A DNA stretch of 64,000 nt from Sphingomonas sp. BK580 (GTDB taxonomy: Bacteria > Pseudomonadota > Alphaproteobacteria > Sphingomonadales > Sphingomonadaceae). The translations under genes were made by a program, and so were the position numbers. The notes under the pieces were generated by a model that saw nothing but the letters and a program-made list of their open reading frames with translations, was not told where the DNA came from and searched no databases. Every line of letters begins with the position of its first letter. Within the stretch, counting starts at the first letter, position 1. The stretch covers positions 186,001 through 250,000 of the forward strand of contig NZ_JACIAY010000003.1 of NCBI RefSeq assembly GCF_014194975.1. Reading direction: 5' to 3'. Shown piece by piece: positions 51,324 through 64,000 of the stretch.

Positions 51324-52232
51324 ATCGACCGCTACCTGCTGCGCTACTTCCTGGCGGTGGTCGATGAGGGTACCTTCTCGCGTGCCGCGGCGCATTGCCG
51401 GGTGACGCAGCCGACGCTCTCGGTCGGGATCGCCAAGTTGGAGACCCTGCTCGGGCATCCGCTGTTCGAGCGCAGCAGCCGGCGCGTCGCGCTCACGGCC
51501 GCCGGCGCACGGCTGGCCGAGCACGCGCGGCGGATCGAGGCGGGCTTCGTCGCCGCCGAGCAGGCGGTGGGGGACTCCGCGGCGGCCAAGCTGATCCGAC
51601 TGGGCCTCTGCACCACGCTCCCCGACGCGTGGCTCGAGGAAGCGCTGCGCGCCGCCGCTCCGGCACGCGAGGCGGGCGAGCGGCTCGAGCTGGTCGAGGG
51701 GCGCGCCGGCGAACTGCGCGCCGCGCTCCACCGCGGCCGCGTCGACGCGATCGTCGCGCCGCTCGACGCCGCGCTGCCGCACCGCGTTCTGTTCGACGAA
51801 CCCTATGCGATGGCGTTCGCGCGCGACCATCCCCTCGCGGCGCGCGTCAGCGTCGAGGCGGAGGAACTCGCCGCCGAGCCGATGGTGGTGCGGCGCCACT
51901 GCGAGATGCTGGCGGAGACCAGCCGCTTCTTCACCGCGCGCGGCATCCGGCCCTTCATGGCGGCGCGGACACACAGCGACTCGCGCGCGCTCGCGTACGT
52001 GCGCGCCGGCGTGGCGACGACATTGCTCCCTGCCTGCTACGCCGACCCAGCGCTCGCGCTGGTGCCGCTCGCCGGCTTCGACCACCGCCGCACCGTCGCG
52101 CTCTGCTTCGCTCCCGACAGCCGTGCGCGCGCGGCGCACAGCGTCGTCCTCTCCCGGATCGCCGAGCGGCTGGCCGAACTGGCGCAAGCGGGCGCGGCGA
52201 CGTTTACCATTAATTATACGGGCTCGGCCTAG
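51321..52232 (+). CDS. LysR family transcriptional regulator
   Basis: A 303-residue regulator. The N-terminal winged HTH is textbook (RYFLAVVDEGTFSRAAAHCR, VTQPTLSVGIAKLETLLG, LFERSSRRVALTAAG, residues 8-66). The C-terminal substrate-binding domain follows from about residue 90. It is divergent from the liu operon and directly upstream of a TonB receptor gene, so either or both may be its targets. The coinducer is unknown. The start ATG is fixed by the HTH position and lies within a palindrome. Confidence 0.9.
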   Translation: MIDRYLLRYFLAVVDEGTFSRAAAHCRVTQPTLSVGIAKLETLLGHPLFERSSRRVALTAAGARLAEHARRIEAGFVAAEQAVGDSAAAKLIRLGLCTTLPDAWLEEALRAAAPAREAGERLELVEGRAGELRAALHRGRVDAIVAPLDAALPHRVLFDEPYAMAFARDHPLAARVSVEAEELAAEPMVVRRHCEMLAETSRFFTARGIRPFMAARTHSDSRALAYVRAGVATTLLPACYADPALALVPLAGFDHRRTVALCFAPDSRARAAHSVVLSRIAERLAELAQAGAATFTINYTGSA

Positions 52233-52278
52233 TTGCACGCCGCTACGGCGCACGCGCCGCATGGGGGGATGTCTATCT

Positions 52279-55014
<2,736 letters not shown>

Positions 55015-55020
55015 GGCAGG

Positions 55021-55055
55021 GGCGCGGATCAGGCGGGAGGCGCCGGATCCGCGCC
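55021..55055. terminator. bidirectional terminator-like hairpin
   Basis: GGCGCGGATC (55021-55030) and GATCCGCGCC (55046-55055) form a perfect 10-bp stem around a 15-nt loop. It lies between the TonB receptor stop and the stop of the convergent GST gene. It has no T-run. Confidence 0.6.
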
Positions 55056-55068
55056 GCCGCGCGCGCCG

Positions 55069-55722
55069 TCAGCGTGCATAGGCATAGGGTCCGCCGCGCT
55101 CGAGCGCGCGCTGATAGGCGGGCCGCGCGTGGATCTTCGCCAGCCACGCGACGGTCGCCGGCCGCGACTCGCCCAGCCCGGCGCGGTGGCGCGCCGCCTC
55201 GAGCGGGAAGCTCATCATGATGTCGGCCGCGGTGAAGGCCTCGCCGGCGAACCACGGCCGCTGCGCCAGCTCCGCCTCCACGAAATCGAGGTGACGGTCG
55301 ATCATCGGCTGCACCCGCGCGACCGCGCGCTTGCCGATCAGCGGCAATCGCGACAGCACCAGCTTGAGCAGCAGCGGCGGCATCATCGATCCCTCGGCAT
55401 AGTGTAGCCAGAAACGATAGCGCAGCGCATCGTCGCGCTTCGCCGGTGCGCCGGCCTTCCCGTCGGCCCGGTCCACGAGATACTCGACGATCGCGCCCGT
55501 CTCGGCGACGACGCGGCCGCGCTCGTCCGGCGCGGCGCCGTCGCGGTCCTCGATCACCGGCGACTTGCCGAGCGGATGGACGCGGCGCAGCTCGGGTGGT
55601 GCGAGCATCGTCCTGGGATCGCGCGCGTAGCGCTCCACCTCATAGGCGAGCCCGAGTTCTTCGAGCAGCCACAGCACCCGCTGCGAACGCGAGTTCTCGA
55701 GATGGTGGACGACGATCGTCAT
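55069..55722 (-). CDS. glutathione S-transferase family protein
   Basis: A 217-residue GST. The N-terminal thioredoxin-like domain opens TIVVHHLENSRSQRVLWLLEEL, with the Ser-Arg pair typical of GSTs with a Ser active site, and LGKSPVIEDRDG carries the cis-Pro. ETGAIVEYLVDRA holds the glutathione-binding Glu/Thr region. The C-terminal helical domain contains the N-capping AADIMMSFPLEA. Its substrate is unknown. The ATG overlaps the methyltransferase stop (ATGA). Confidence 0.9.
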   Translation of the reverse strand: MTIVVHHLENSRSQRVLWLLEELGLAYEVERYARDPRTMLAPPELRRVHPLGKSPVIEDRDGAAPDERGRVVAETGAIVEYLVDRADGKAGAPAKRDDALRYRFWLHYAEGSMMPPLLLKLVLSRLPLIGKRAVARVQPMIDRHLDFVEAELAQRPWFAGEAFTAADIMMSFPLEAARHRAGLGESRPATVAWLAKIHARPAYQRALERGGPYAYAR

Positions 55723-56588
55723 GACGGCTCCCCTGCGCGCGCGACCCAGACCCAGATCGCTGCGGTGAACGCGACCGCGCCGTCGCGTATCCGCGGCGCG
55801 AGCGCTGCCGCGATCCGTCGCTCCATCACCGCTCGCTCGTCCGGCTCCGCGGCGGCGAGCGCCGCGGCAGCGGGGCCGATGCGGCGGAAAAAGGCAAGCG
55901 CGTCGGCGATCGGATCGTCCCCAGAGCCGACCACGTAACGGACGTCGTGGCGGGTTGCACCCTCGTCGCGCCACCCGGCGGCAGCGAGGATATCCCTCGT
56001 CAGCGCGCGATCGGCGAACCCGAACGGACCCGGGGCGTAGGCGCCGGTGGGACGGGGTGTCGCGCCGAGCGCGGCGCCGAGCGCGCTCGCCCAATCATTC
56101 TCCTCGCGCGTGCGAAAGCAGGAGAACACGAGTGGCGCGCCCGGCCGCGCCGCGCGCGCCATCGCCGTGAAGGACACGACGGGATCGTCGAAGAACATGA
56201 CGCCATGGCGCGAGACGATAAGGTCGAGGCCGCCGAGCGTCGGCAGCACCGCGGCTGCGTCACCGACCAGGAAATCGACCCGCCGCTCCCTGTCGGCGTC
56301 ATCGTCCGCCTCGCGAGCACAAGCGCGAGCCCGCTCCCGCGCCACCGCGACGAGCGGGGCCGCGAGGTCGACGCCGATCACCCGAAGCCCCGGCCGCGCC
56401 GCGGCCAGCGCCAGCGTGGTGCTTCCGACGCCACAACCGACGTCTGCCGCTCGTCCAGCTACCGGCGCGGTCGCGGTGATCGCCGCATCCAAGACCCTGG
56501 CGATGTCGGCGAACGCACGCTCGGTGCGGTGCCACTCCGCTGCCCAGGTCGCCCCGACACGGCCGCTCCAGTCTGCCCCCGAGGTCAC
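55719..56588 (-). CDS. class I SAM-dependent methyltransferase
   Basis: A 289-residue methyltransferase with SAM motif I AADVGCGVGSTTLALAA near residues 47-63 and the acidic loop IGVDLAAPLVAVA, then FLVGDAAAV and DLIVSRHGVMFFDDP (motifs II/III). The overall pattern resembles UbiE/Methyltransf_11 proteins, but nothing identifies the acceptor. The start is a GTG with GAGAGG 8 nt upstream. It is coupled by overlap to the GST gene, suggesting a shared detoxification or modification role. Confidence 0.85.
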   Translation of the reverse strand: MTSGADWSGRVGATWAAEWHRTERAFADIARVLDAAITATAPVAGRAADVGCGVGSTTLALAAARPGLRVIGVDLAAPLVAVARERARACAREADDDADRERRVDFLVGDAAAVLPTLGGLDLIVSRHGVMFFDDPVVSFTAMARAARPGAPLVFSCFRTREENDWASALGAALGATPRPTGAYAPGPFGFADRALTRDILAAAGWRDEGATRHDVRYVVGSGDDPIADALAFFRRIGPAAAALAAAEPDERAVMERRIAAALAPRIRDGAVAFTAAIWVWVARAGEPS

Positions 56589-56710
56589 CTGCCAGCCTCT
56601 CGCGCGCCGCGACCGGTGGGGACAGGCCCAGACGAACCCACGACCACTCGGCGACGGGTACGAGCGGATCGCGGCACCACTCGACCGCCGATGCCACCGC
56701 CGCGCGCGCG

Positions 56711-56729
56711 CCGCTCGGTAACCGAGCGG
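56711..56729 (-). terminator. recA terminator hairpin
   Basis: CCGCTCGG-TAA-CCGAGCGG is a perfect 8-bp stem with a 3-nt loop, beginning 2 nt after the recA TGA. A GC run, not T's, follows. Confidence 0.6.
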
Positions 56730-56730
56730 A

Positions 56731-57804
56731 TCAGATGTCGTCGTCCTCGCTCGGCCCGGCCATCATGCCGTCGGCGACCTGCTCCGTGCGCGCGCGGATC
56801 GCCTTCTCCAGCCGCTGCATCATCTCGGGGTTCTCGCGCAGGAAGGTCTTGGCGTTCTCACGCCCCTGCCCGATCCTCACCGAGTCATAGGAGAACCAGG
56901 CGCCCGACTTCTCGACCAATCCGGCCTTCACCCCGATGTCGAGGATCTCGCCGATCTTGGAGATGCCCTCGCCGTACATGATATCGAACTCGACCTGCTT
57001 GAACGGCGGCGCGACCTTGTTCTTGACCACCTTCACGCGGGTGGCGTTGCCGATCACCTCGTCGCGATCCTTGATCGCACCGGTGCGGCGGATGTCGAGC
57101 CGGACCGAGGCGTAGAATTTGAGCGCGTTGCCGCCCGTCGTGGTCTCCGGGTTGCCGTACATCACGCCGATCTTCATGCGCAGCTGGTTGATGAAGATCA
57201 CCATGCAGCGCGAGCGGCTGATCGATCCGGTGAGCTTGCGCAGCGACTGCGACATCAGCCGCGCCTGCAGGCCGACGTGGCTGTCGCCCATCTCGCCCTC
57301 GATCTCGGCGCGCGGCACCAGCGCGGCGACCGAGTCGACCACCAGCACGTCGATCGCGTTGGAGCGCACCAGCGTGTCGGTGATCTCGAGCGCCTGCTCG
57401 CCGGTGTCGGGCTGCGACACGATCAGCTCGTCGATGTTGACGCCGAGCTTCTTGGCATAGACCGGGTCGAGCGCGTGCTCGGCGTCGACGAAGGCGGCCG
57501 TGCCGCCGTTCTTCTGCGCCTCGGCGATGACGTGGAGCGCCAGCGTCGTCTTGCCCGAGCTCTCCGGCCCGTACACCTCGATCACGCGGCCGCGCGGCAG
57601 CCCACCGACGCCCAGCGCGATGTCGAGCCCGAGCGAGCCCGTCGAGATCGCCTCGACCTGCATCGTCTCCTTCTGCCCGAGCTTCATCGCCGAACCCTTG
57701 CCGAAGGCGCGGTCGATCTGTGCCAGCGCGGCGTCGAGCGCCTTCTGACGGTCTGCGTTCGCGGTAGCCATGCCGGTATCGATCACCTGAAGTTTGGCGG
57801 CCAT
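56731..57804 (-). CDS. recA: recombinase RecA
   Basis: The DNA strand-exchange protein and SOS co-protease, 357 residues. Walker A is GPESSGKTT (residues 79-87). [15 protein letters not shown], the Walker B stretch [15 protein letters not shown], loop L2 ([20 protein letters not shown]) and an acidic C-terminus (PSEDDDI) are all normal. Expression is expected to be DNA-damage inducible because of the LexA-type box overlapping the promoter. Confidence 0.98.
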   Translation of the reverse strand: MAAKLQVIDTGMATANADRQKALDAALAQIDRAFGKGSAMKLGQKETMQVEAISTGSLGLDIALGVGGLPRGRVIEVYGPESSGKTTLALHVIAEAQKNGGTAAFVDAEHALDPVYAKKLGVNIDELIVSQPDTGEQALEITDTLVRSNAIDVLVVDSVAALVPRAEIEGEMGDSHVGLQARLMSQSLRKLTGSISRSRCMVIFINQLRMKIGVMYGNPETTTGGNALKFYASVRLDIRRTGAIKDRDEVIGNATRVKVVKNKVAPPFKQVEFDIMYGEGISKIGEILDIGVKAGLVEKSGAWFSYDSVRIGQGRENAKTFLRENPEMMQRLEKAIRARTEQVADGMMAGPSEDDDI

Positions 57805-57858
57805 TGCCGTGGACCCTTTCGCTAGAGCAACCGCGCGTCGCGTTCAACGCACCGCGAT

Positions 57859-57896
57859 CTTGTATTCTCTTTGTTCTGAGAGAACAAGTAGAGAAC
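57859..57896 (-). promoter_or_regulatory. recA promoter with alphaproteobacterial SOS (LexA) box
   Basis: On the minus strand, GTTC-TCTACTT-GTTC (57896-57882) is a perfect GTTC-N7-GTTC alphaproteobacterial LexA site. Its second half overlaps a -35 TTGTTC (57887-57882). A -10 TACAAG (57864-57859) follows at exactly 17 nt. The box is 78-92 nt before the recA ATG. LexA bound here would block RNA polymerase directly. The site also explains the extra GTTC-TGAGA-GAAC dyad next to it. Confidence 0.8.
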
Positions 57897-57908
57897 TCTG
57901 CCGCGATA

Positions 57909-58616
57909 TCAAGCCTTGTCGCGATAGTGCGCCACGCCGGCGGCGAAGCGAGGGTTGCCGAATGAACCCTCGAAAGCCTGGTCGAGCGACTCGTCGAGCG
58001 GATCGTCGAGCGTGCGCTTGAGCAGCCACAGCGCGGTCTCGTCGTTGCGCACGATCTCGTCGATCAGCTTGGCCGCGTCGCCGATCATGTCCACCAGCCC
58101 GATGCGCAGCGCCTCGGCCGAGTCGATCGAGCCGGCGGTGAACAGCAGCCGCGCCGCCTGCGCGCGGCCGATCCGCCGCGCCAGTCGCGCGACGTCGCCG
58201 GCGGGGTAGCCGATCCCGAGCCGCGCCGGCGGGATGCCGAAACGCGCCGCCGGCGTGGCGACGATGAGGTCGCAGCCGAGCGCCAGCGCCACGCCCGCGC
58301 CGAAGCAGCCTCCCTCGACCGCCGCGACGGTCGGGATCGGCAGCGCGGCGAGCGCGCCGACGGCATCCTCGAGCGCGCGCCGGAACTCGGTCCGAGCATC
58401 GACATCCTCCACCAGTCGCGCGAGATCGGCGAGGTCGGCACCGGCGCAGAAGACGCCCGGCACCGCCGAGCGGAGCAGCAGCGCGCGTGCGCGCGTCGGC
58501 AGGGTCTGGAGGCTGGCGGCGAGCGCCCGCCAGGCGCCGGTCGGCAGCGCGTTGCGGGCGTCCGGCCGCTCGATCGAGACGATCGCGACATCGTCGAGGA
58601 GGGTGAGCGCGATCAT
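57909..58616 (-). CDS. enoyl-CoA hydratase/isomerase (crotonase) family protein
   Basis: A 235-residue crotonase-fold protein. The CoA-binding/oxyanion segment [12 protein letters not shown] and the second oxyanion region [20 protein letters not shown] are present. The region that in enoyl-CoA hydratase carries the two catalytic Glu residues reads [20 protein letters not shown], without Glu at those places, so hydratase activity is doubtful and another crotonase reaction is possible. Its ATG overlaps the ispE stop (ATGA). recA's SOS box begins 12 nt after its stop. Confidence 0.82.
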   Translation of the reverse strand: MIALTLLDDVAIVSIERPDARNALPTGAWRALAASLQTLPTRARALLLRSAVPGVFCAGADLADLARLVEDVDARTEFRRALEDAVGALAALPIPTVAAVEGGCFGAGVALALGCDLIVATPAARFGIPPARLGIGYPAGDVARLARRIGRAQAARLLFTAGSIDSAEALRIGLVDMIGDAAKLIDEIVRNDETALWLLKRTLDDPLDESLDQAFEGSFGNPRFAAGVAHYRDKA

Positions 58617-59467
58617 CCCACGGCGGTCGCGAGCTGCCACCAGCCGGGATGCTGCGCGGTGATCGCGCGCGCCGCGCCGTCGCGTGCGGCGACGTCGTCG
58701 AACAGCCCGAAGCAGGTGGCGCCCGAGCCCGACATCCGCGCGAGGATCACGCCGGACTGATCCGCCAGCGTCCGAAGCAGGTCGCGCACCACGGGCGCGA
58801 TCGCTTCCGCGGCGGGCTGGAGATCGTTGCGTCCCGCCAGCGCGCGCGCCAGTGTGTCCCCCGTTCCGATCGCGCCGCGGTCGACGCCGTCCCAGCGCGC
58901 GAACACCGCGGCGGTGGAGACCTTCTCGCGCGGGTTGACGAGCAGCGCTGGACGATCACCCAGCCCAGCGATCGGCACCAGATCGTCGCCGCGACCCGTC
59001 CCCAGCGCGGCGCGGCCGAGCAGGCAGGCGGGCACGTCGGCGCCGAGCGCCCGCGCCACCGCGTCGAGCCGAGCGTCGTGTCCGGCGACGCCGTGGCGCC
59101 GCGCGAGCGCCCGCAGCGTCGCCGCCGCGTCGGCCGAGCCGCCGCCGATCCCCGAGGCGACCGGCAGGCGCTTGTCGAGCGTGACCGCGTAGCGCTCGTC
59201 CACGGCGAAAGCGGCACGGAAGGCGGCGAGCGCGCGCACGACGAGATTGTCGGCGTCGTCCCCGATCACTGCGGCGAACGGGCCGCTGGCGACGAAGCTG
59301 TCGCGCTCGGCCGGTGCGAGCGTCACCACATCCCCGTCGCGCGCGAAGGCGAACAGGGTCTCGAGCGCGTGATAGCCGTCGGCGCGGCGTGCGCGCACGT
59401 GGAGCGCGAGGTTCAGCTTGGCCGGTGCCGGCTCGACCAACACCGCAGCATCGACGGCGACGCTCAC
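58613..59467 (-). CDS. ispE: 4-diphosphocytidyl-2-C-methyl-D-erythritol kinase
   Basis: GHMP kinase of the MEP isoprenoid pathway, 284 residues. The opening PAPAKLNLALHVRARRADGYH and the ATP-binding LPVASGIGGGSADAAATL are diagnostic, and the C-terminal ILARMSGSGATCFGLF is the third GHMP motif. It is coupled to the TPR gene upstream (GTGA) and to the crotonase gene downstream (ATGA). The GTG at 59467 gives the family's normal length; the frame continues upstream only as antisense-type sequence. Confidence 0.94.
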   Translation of the reverse strand: MSVAVDAAVLVEPAPAKLNLALHVRARRADGYHALETLFAFARDGDVVTLAPAERDSFVASGPFAAVIGDDADNLVVRALAAFRAAFAVDERYAVTLDKRLPVASGIGGGSADAAATLRALARRHGVAGHDARLDAVARALGADVPACLLGRAALGTGRGDDLVPIAGLGDRPALLVNPREKVSTAAVFARWDGVDRGAIGTGDTLARALAGRNDLQPAAEAIAPVVRDLLRTLADQSGVILARMSGSGATCFGLFDDVAARDGAARAITAQHPGWWQLATAVG

Positions 59468-61098
59468 CGCAGCGCCTCGATCCCGCGCGCGATCTTCGCG
59501 TCGAGCCGCGCGGCGACGTCGGCGTCGGCGGCCTGACGCGCCGCGGTCCAGGCGTAGCGCGCCTCGTAGCGCCGCCCCGCGGTCCAATACGCGTCGCCGA
59601 GATGCTCGCCGATCTCGGCGTTGGCAGGATCGCCGAGCGCGGCGCGTTCGAGCAGTGGCAGCGCGCGCGCGCGCTGACCGCGCACCAGCAGCGCCCAGCC
59701 GAGCGAGTCGGCGATCGCGGCATCGTCGGGCTTGAGCGCGGCGGCGCGCTCGAGCAGCTTCTGCGCGTCGCTCAACCGCTCGCGCCGCTGCACCAGTGCG
59801 TAGCCGAGATAGTTGAGCGCGAGCGGCTCGCTCGCCCCCAGCTTCACGGCGCGCTCCAGCGCGGGGCGCGCCTGGTCCCAGCGCCTCGCCTCGTCGAGCG
59901 CGGCGCCGTACTGCAGCCAGTCGGCCCAATCGGCGGCGGGGCCAGCGCGATCGATCAGCCGCCGGTAGAGCGGCACCGCCTCGGCGGGGCGGCCGAGCCG
60001 GACGTTGAGGTCGGCGAGCCGCTGCACGTCCTCGGTCGCCGCGTCGGGGGCGGCGCCCAGCACGCGCGCCGCGGCGAGCGCCTCGGCGTCGCGGCCGTCG
60101 TCGGCGAGCAGCTGGACCCGGCCGGTCGCGGCGATCGGCGCGTAGAGGCTGGTCGGCGGCACCGCGTCGAGCACCGCGAGCGCCCGGTCGACCGCGTCGT
60201 CGCGCGCGAGCACGCCGGCGAGCAGCACGCGCGCCCGGTCGTTGCCCGGCTCGGCGCGCAGCGCGGCCTGGAGCAGCGTGTAGGTGAGCGGCCCGGGCGC
60301 GCCGATCGCCAGGTCCGAGGCGACGCGCGTGAACAGGTAGGAGGCGCCGAACGCCAGCGACGGCGTCGCGCCGTAGCGCTGGGCGAGCGCCGGGTCGGTC
60401 GCGGCCGCGCGCAGCGTCGTGATCGCGGACTCGCCGCCCGCGGCGAGCAGCTGCGTCGCAGCCTGTCCGTCGCCGCGACCGAGCAGCAGCCGCGCGGCGG
60501 CGACGCGATGGTCCTGGCTGGCGAGATCGTTGCCGAGCAGCGGGCGCAGCGCGGCCTCGCCGTCCACCACCTTGCCCGTGGCGATCAGCAGCAGCGCACG
60601 GGTCTCCTCGACGAAGCGGCGCGACACCGCGTCGGTGGGCGCGCGCGCGAGCGGCGCGAACGGGTCGCCGCCGGCGTCGAGCGCGGCCCAGGCGGCGAGC
60701 GGGGCGGCGAGGATGCGGAGCTGATCGTCGCGCAGCCGCTCGATCGCGGCGGCCGCCGCGACCCGGTCGCCGGTGCGCGCGGCGCGTGCGAGCGCGAGCA
60801 GGGCGGCATCGGCGGGGGCGACGCCCTGGTCGGCGAGCGACGCCGCCGCGCGGTCGGCGAGCGCGAGGTCACCCGCACGCACCGCCTCACGATAGGCGCG
60901 CACCGCGACCACGGCGTTGTCTGGCGCGGCGGCGAGCGCGCGCGCATAGTCGCTGGTGGCGGCGGCGACCTCACCGTCCGCCGCGGCGGCGCGCGCCTTC
61001 ATGTACGCGCCGAGATCACCCGTCGCGGCCGCGGCGGCGTGCGGCGCGAGCAGCACCAGCAGCGCGGCGGAGGCGAGACCGGGAGGGCTGAACCGCAT
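59464..61098 (-). CDS. secreted TPR protein
   Basis: A 544-residue protein with a signal peptide (PPGLASAALLVLLAPHAAAA, cleavage near residue 25), followed by many tetratricopeptide repeats, clearest in ALNYLGYALVQRRERL and DSLGWALLVRGQRARALPLL near the C-terminus. It is probably a periplasmic scaffold. Arrangement ahead of ispE is common in sphingomonads, but no role is known to me. The ATG at 61098 is chosen because it puts the signal peptide at the N-terminus. It is the first gene of a three-gene overlapping set. Confidence 0.88.
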   Translation of the reverse strand: MRFSPPGLASAALLVLLAPHAAAAATGDLGAYMKARAAAADGEVAAATSDYARALAAAPDNAVVAVRAYREAVRAGDLALADRAAASLADQGVAPADAALLALARAARTGDRVAAAAAIERLRDDQLRILAAPLAAWAALDAGGDPFAPLARAPTDAVSRRFVEETRALLLIATGKVVDGEAALRPLLGNDLASQDHRVAAARLLLGRGDGQAATQLLAAGGESAITTLRAAATDPALAQRYGATPSLAFGASYLFTRVASDLAIGAPGPLTYTLLQAALRAEPGNDRARVLLAGVLARDDAVDRALAVLDAVPPTSLYAPIAATGRVQLLADDGRDAEALAAARVLGAAPDAATEDVQRLADLNVRLGRPAEAVPLYRRLIDRAGPAADWADWLQYGAALDEARRWDQARPALERAVKLGASEPLALNYLGYALVQRRERLSDAQKLLERAAALKPDDAAIADSLGWALLVRGQRARALPLLERAALGDPANAEIGEHLGDAYWTAGRRYEARYAWTAARQAADADVAARLDAKIARGIEALR

Positions 61099-61247
61099 GA
61101 CCCGCTGTCGCGGCTCGGGCGCGGTCGCGTCAACCCCGCCGCCAGGGTTTATTGCGCGCGGTGGGGATAACGGCAGGGCGAGGGAGAGGCGGCGCACTCC
61201 CCGCCTCCCTCACCCCGACTTGGTCCGACCTTGCGAGACCTTTCATC

Positions 61248-61268
61248 ATCCCGGGCGTGACCCGGGAT
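61248..61268. repeat. short palindrome of the ATCCCGG family
   Basis: ATCCCGGG-CGTGA-CCCGGGAT forms an 8-bp perfect stem. It is preceded by CATC and followed about 55 nt later by a related GGCCGGGATCACGG, so it may be a worn copy of the 12135/31762 element family. It lies in the 282-nt gap between the ETF-QO stop and the TPR gene. Confidence 0.5.
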
Positions 61269-61380
61269 CCCGTCGCGCCGCGGACGACCACGGCCGTTGT
61301 GTCTGCCGCTCCGTGGATAACGGATCGAGGCCGGGATCACGGCAGCCGGGGGCAAGTGCGCGCGCCGGCCCTCCGTTCCG

Positions 61381-63039
<1,659 letters not shown>

Positions 63040-63168
63040 GTCATCTTCTCCTCGGGAGCGCCCGGCGCCGCCTCACCGCGGGCACTCGTCGTATCGCCGC
63101 AACGGCTGATCGGGCCGGCGGTGCCAGAAAGTTGACGCTCACGTCAACCGCGATCCTATGATGCTCTC

Positions 63169-63903
63169 ATGGGGGCAGACCAGAATCACGACTGGGCCAA
63201 GATCGCGGCGAGCGCGCTCGACTGGTGGCGCGAGGCGGGGGTCGACACGCTCGTCGAGGACGCGCCGTTCGACTGGCTCGCGGCGGTCGAGACCGCCGCG
63301 CCGCTCGCCTTCCCCTCTCCCGTCGCGCCGGCGAGCGCCCCCGCGCTCGCCGCCTTGCCCGACACGCGCGAGGCGTTCGCGGCGTGGCGGCTCGGCGAGG
63401 ACGCGCCCGAAGCGCGCTGGGGCGGCGCCGCGATCGCCGCGAGCGGGCCGCAGGACGCCGAGCTGATGGTCTTCGTCGACTGCCCGGAGCGCGACGACCG
63501 TGAGACGCTGCTGGAAGGCGACACCGGGCGTCTGTTCGATCGGATGCTCACCGCCATCGGCCGCTCGCGCGCCGACACCGCGCTCGCCTCGGTCTGCACG
63601 CGCCGCCCGACGACCGGCCGCGTGCCGCGCGACATCGCCGACCGGCTCGGCGAAATCGCGCGCCACCATGTCGCCCTGGCAGCGCCGAAGCGGCTGCTCG
63701 CGATGGGCGATGCGGCGAGCCGTGCGCTGCTGGCGATGAGCGTCGCCGACGCGCGGGGACGTACGCACCTGATTAACCATAAGCAGGGCAGTATCACGCA
63801 CGTCGTGGCGACCCATCACCCGCGCTTCCTGCTGGATCGCCCCGCCGCCAAAGCCGAGACTTGGAAGGACCTGCTCATGCTCACCGGGGAGATCGCGTCA
63901 TGA
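63169..63903 (+). CDS. uracil-DNA glycosylase family protein (family 4-like)
   Basis: A 244-residue protein whose C-terminal 160 residues have the UDG fold. LEGDTGRLFDRMLTAIGRSR corresponds to the family-4 motif around the pocket, and the second motif appears as THHPRFLLDRP. The usual first motif GEAPGxxED reads VDCPERDD, and the four cysteines that hold an iron-sulfur cluster in true family-4 enzymes are not present, so activity is uncertain. It is divergent from ETF-QO and overlaps the next gene (ATGA). Confidence 0.78.
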   Translation: MGADQNHDWAKIAASALDWWREAGVDTLVEDAPFDWLAAVETAAPLAFPSPVAPASAPALAALPDTREAFAAWRLGEDAPEARWGGAAIAASGPQDAELMVFVDCPERDDRETLLEGDTGRLFDRMLTAIGRSRADTALASVCTRRPTTGRVPRDIADRLGEIARHHVALAAPKRLLAMGDAASRALLAMSVADARGRTHLINHKQGSITHVVATHHPRFLLDRPAAKAETWKDLLMLTGEIAS

Positions 63904-64000
63904 GCCTCCGCCGCGCCGCGCTGGCCGCCACCGCCGCGCTCGTCGCCGCCCTCCCCGCCATGGCCTCGGCGGCGCCCGCGCCCGCCCCGGTCGCGCCGCC
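63900..64000 (+). CDS. secreted protein, N-terminal fragment (cut by window edge)
   Basis: Only 33 codons are visible: a signal peptide (RRAALAATAALVAALPAMA) and an Ala/Pro-rich start of the mature protein. The ATG overlaps the UDG-like gene's stop. In related genomes a soluble lytic transglycosylase often follows such a gene, but nothing in these residues proves it. Confidence 0.7.
   Translation, partial: MSLRRAALAATAALVAALPAMASAAPAPAPVAP

Overview
This 64 kb window is one block of a high-GC (roughly 70%) alphaproteobacterial chromosome. Gene content and style point to a Sphingomonas-like member of the Sphingomonadales. It has a cytochrome bo3-type quinol oxidase, an alphaproteobacterial SOS box (GAAC-N7-GAAC) in front of recA, a pyruvate dehydrogenase E1-beta with a fused lipoyl domain, DUF2849/DUF934 in the sulfite-reductase operon, a TonB-dependent receptor and many SDR/acyl-CoA genes. 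Almost every gene is identifiable as housekeeping or accessory metabolism. I see no prophage, integrase, transposase, CRISPR array, rRNA or toxin-antitoxin module.

Layout. 1-3.4 kb (minus): tRNA(CAU), a small coupled protein, then cyoA-cyoB-cyoC (cyoC cut by the window edge). 3.4-5.8 kb: an atypical histidine kinase and an Lrp regulator. 5.9-15.5 kb: a secreted repeat protein, yaaA-SDR, gyrA-DUF952, DUF488, trmFO, an EF-hand protein and a squalene/phytoene-synthase-like protein. 15.5-18.7 kb: three overlapping Tad-type genes (TadG-like with vWA, then two TadE-like). 18.9-21.4 kb: pdhA-pdhB. 21.5-25.1 kb: MFS transporter-cysK-SleB-like hydrolase. 25.2-28.7 kb (minus): hisI-lipoprotein, and MerR regulator-acyl-CoA dehydrogenase with a possible decayed gene after it. 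29.2-31.7 kb: photolyase and CFA synthase. 31.9-35.2 kb (minus): HDAC-like deacetylase, and purF-SDR. 35.3-40.5 kb: alpha/beta hydrolase, then the sulfate-assimilation operon cobA-DUF2849-cysI-DUF934-cysH. 40.8-45.5 kb: DUF4403 lipoprotein, single-domain response regulator, GAF protein, and L,D-transpeptidase with a coupled Pro-rich lipoprotein. 45.7-55 kb: a leucine-catabolism operon (liuA-liuB-liuD-MaoC, minus) with a divergent LysR gene and a TonB receptor. 55-61 kb (minus): methyltransferase-GST, recA, and TPR-ispE-crotonase. 61.4-64 kb: ETF-ubiquinone oxidoreductase, a UDG-like protein and the start of a secreted protein.

The genes connect in several ways. IVD-type and other acyl-CoA dehydrogenases in the window would pass electrons through ETF to ETF-QO and the quinone pool, which the bo3 oxidase consumes. 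cobA makes siroheme precursor for CysI, CysH reduces APS, and CysK fixes the resulting sulfide. Very many gene pairs overlap by 1 or 4 nt (ATGA, GTGA, TGATG), so translational coupling is the dominant layout.

The least ordinary material is non-coding or fragmentary. Two families of dispersed intergenic palindromic elements are present: a 137-bp cruciform inside the cysteine operon with degraded copies elsewhere, and a set of elements bounded by 19-bp inverted repeats. There are also a perfect 22-bp dyad ahead of the GAF gene, a dyad over the lysR start codon, a GIY-YIG nuclease remnant in the liu operon, and a probable decayed gene near 25.4 kb. I did not find convincing evidence of a wholly new multi-gene system.
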